DNA of 64,000 nt from Cupriavidus necator N-1 (GTDB lineage: Bacteria; Pseudomonadota; Gammaproteobacteria; Burkholderiales; Burkholderiaceae). The notes beneath the pieces were generated by a model. The model was not told the origin of the DNA. It searched no databases and worked only from the letters and a program-made list of their open reading frames with translations. Position 1 is the first letter of the stretch, and each line of letters starts with the position of its first letter. Below, one piece after another: positions 63,048 through 64,000 of this stretch. The stretch covers positions 186,001 through 250,000 of the forward strand of contig NC_015727.1 of NCBI RefSeq assembly GCF_000219215.1, read 5' to 3'. The position numbers and the translations under genes are program-made.

Positions 63048-64000
63048 TTACCCGAGTCTGTGCAATGAACCCCGAGTCCGCCGCTGTCCATCAATTTCGG
63101 TAATGGCCTCGCGGCTCTTCGCGAGTTCTCGCAGGCGATACTTCTGGATCTTGCCAGTGCCCGTCTTTGGCAGCGGGCCATATACGACCCTGACCGGGCA
63201 TTTGTAATGGGCCAACCGATCACGACAGAAGTCAATGATTTCCTTTTCTGTGGGTGCGTCGACTCCGGGCTTCAGTTCGATGAAGGCACAGGGCGACTCC
63301 CCCCACTTCGGATGAGGCTGGGCGACAACGGCGGCAATCAATACCGCGGGGTGTCGATGCAAGACATCTTCAACCTCCACCGATGAGATGTTTTCCCCTC
63401 CCGATATGATCACGTCCTTGGATCGGTCCGTGATCTGTATATATCCATCGGGATGCATGACCGCGACGTCACCAGTGTGAAACCAGCCGCCACTAAATGC
63501 GGCTACGGTCGCCTGGGGGTTCTTCAGGTAACCCTTCATCACGATATTGCCGCGTAGCAGCAGCTCGCCTTGCGTCTTGCCATCGCAAGGTACCGGTTCC
63601 ATGGTGTCGGGATCGGCAACGCGCAGCCCTTCCAGGGCGGCGGCCCGATTGCCCTGGCGCGACATCAGTCGGGCTTTTTCTTCGATAGGCTTGTCATCCC
63701 AGGCCGGATCGCGATACGAGCTGACCGGCGTTCCAGAGGCCTCCGTGATGCCGTAGACATGCTCCACATCGAAGCCCATTTCCATCACGGCCTTCAAGAC
63801 ACTTGCGGGCGGCGGCGATCCGGCCGTGCGTACCCTGACCGCATGTGAAAACAGGCGACGCTCGGATTCCGATGCCGTCGCAAGAGATGCCAGGACAATG
63901 GGCGCGGCACAGAAGTGGTTCACTTTATGCGCGTCGATGGCGTGGAAGATGTTTTCCGCAGTGACCTTGCGTAAGCAGACGTGCGTGCCCGCCGCAGCAG
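63048..64000 (-). CDS. AMP-forming acyl-CoA synthetase (5' end outside window)
   Basis: The C-terminal 317 codons are visible and the frame stays open to the right edge. Blocks: [37 protein letters not shown] (A5-like), [40 protein letters not shown] and the adenylation lysine in [18 protein letters not shown]. It activates a carboxylic acid to its CoA thioester; the chain type is similar to medium-chain or methylthiopropionate ligases. The substrate cannot be read from this part. Confidence 0.9.
   Translation of the reverse strand, partial: AAAGTHVCLRKVTAENIFHAIDAHKVNHFCAAPIVLASLATASESERRLFSHAVRVRTAGSPPPASVLKAVMEMGFDVEHVYGITEASGTPVSSYRDPAWDDKPIEEKARLMSRQGNRAAALEGLRVADPDTMEPVPCDGKTQGELLLRGNIVMKGYLKNPQATVAAFSGGWFHTGDVAVMHPDGYIQITDRSKDVIISGGENISSVEVEDVLHRHPAVLIAAVVAQPHPKWGESPCAFIELKPGVDAPTEKEIIDFCRDRLAHYKCPVRVVYGPLPKTGTGKIQKYRLRELAKSREAITEIDGQRRTRGSLHRLG

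Overview
The window looks like an accessory, mobile-element-rich stretch of a high-GC beta-proteobacterium of the Burkholderiales, most likely Cupriavidus or a close relative. The support is the number of LysR regulators, two complete Bug-type tricarboxylate-transporter receptors, AtuA/DUF4387 genes, FMN hydroxy-acid dehydrogenase, and a tyrosine-recombinase/KfrA-like/H-NS-like module. The genus is inferred from gene style; no rRNA or tRNA gene was seen.

Layout. 1-2.7 kb: multi-rhodanese sulfurtransferase and a cysteine-dioxygenase-like cupin, divergent from a LysR gene. 2.8-11.2 kb: gene fragments (IS630, cytochrome c, MgtC-like, lactate dehydrogenase, an amino-acid binding protein with an apparent internal inversion) around intact genes for a YHS metal protein, an archaeal-type S-adenosylmethionine synthetase, a LemA/TPM cluster and a quinone reductase. 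11.8-20.1 kb: methyltransferase with an operator-like pair of palindromes, TniQ-like gene, small envelope proteins, a broken GH13 enzyme, DoxX. 20.2-26.4 kb: P-type ATPase/DUF2252 chimera, IS256 element, and a protein-folding stress block (two Hsp20, CbpA, CbpM, DUF1003).

26.5-32.9 kb is a pile of insertion sequences: IS6, IS630 and ISKra4 fragments, an IS200/IS605-type tnpB element, an IS1111-group IS110 element and an IS3 remnant, with a LysR gene that lost its middle and a HipB-like regulator. 32.9-45.2 kb is catabolic: LysR, glutarate hydroxylase and FMN hydroxy-acid dehydrogenase (probable glutarate route to 2-oxoglutarate), quinone reductase, SDR, Rieske ferredoxin, DsbA-like isomerase, another alcohol dehydrogenase, MFS transporter, hydrolase and TauD-like dioxygenase. 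45.3-49.3 kb carries an integrase/AraC chimera, KfrA-like and H-NS-like genes, a solitary AAA ATPase behind three decamer repeats and a second HipB-like copy.

49.4-53.6 kb is the most coherent unit: a sigma-54 activator lacking a sensor domain, followed by a near-consensus -24/-12 promoter and an AtuA/DUF4387/Bug operon. 54.2-58.4 kb is a second catabolic unit: an aconitase-like enzyme with the swivel domain first, a divergent LysR and a Bug receptor. The window closes with a second broken integrase, an IS5 remnant, a tannase-family lipoprotein and an acyl-CoA synthetase cut by the window edge.

In general the intact genes are small catabolic units with their own regulators and periplasmic receptors, while the spaces between them are full of truncated, fused, inverted or frameshifted genes left by transposition. 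All family calls are from reading translations; no database search was possible.
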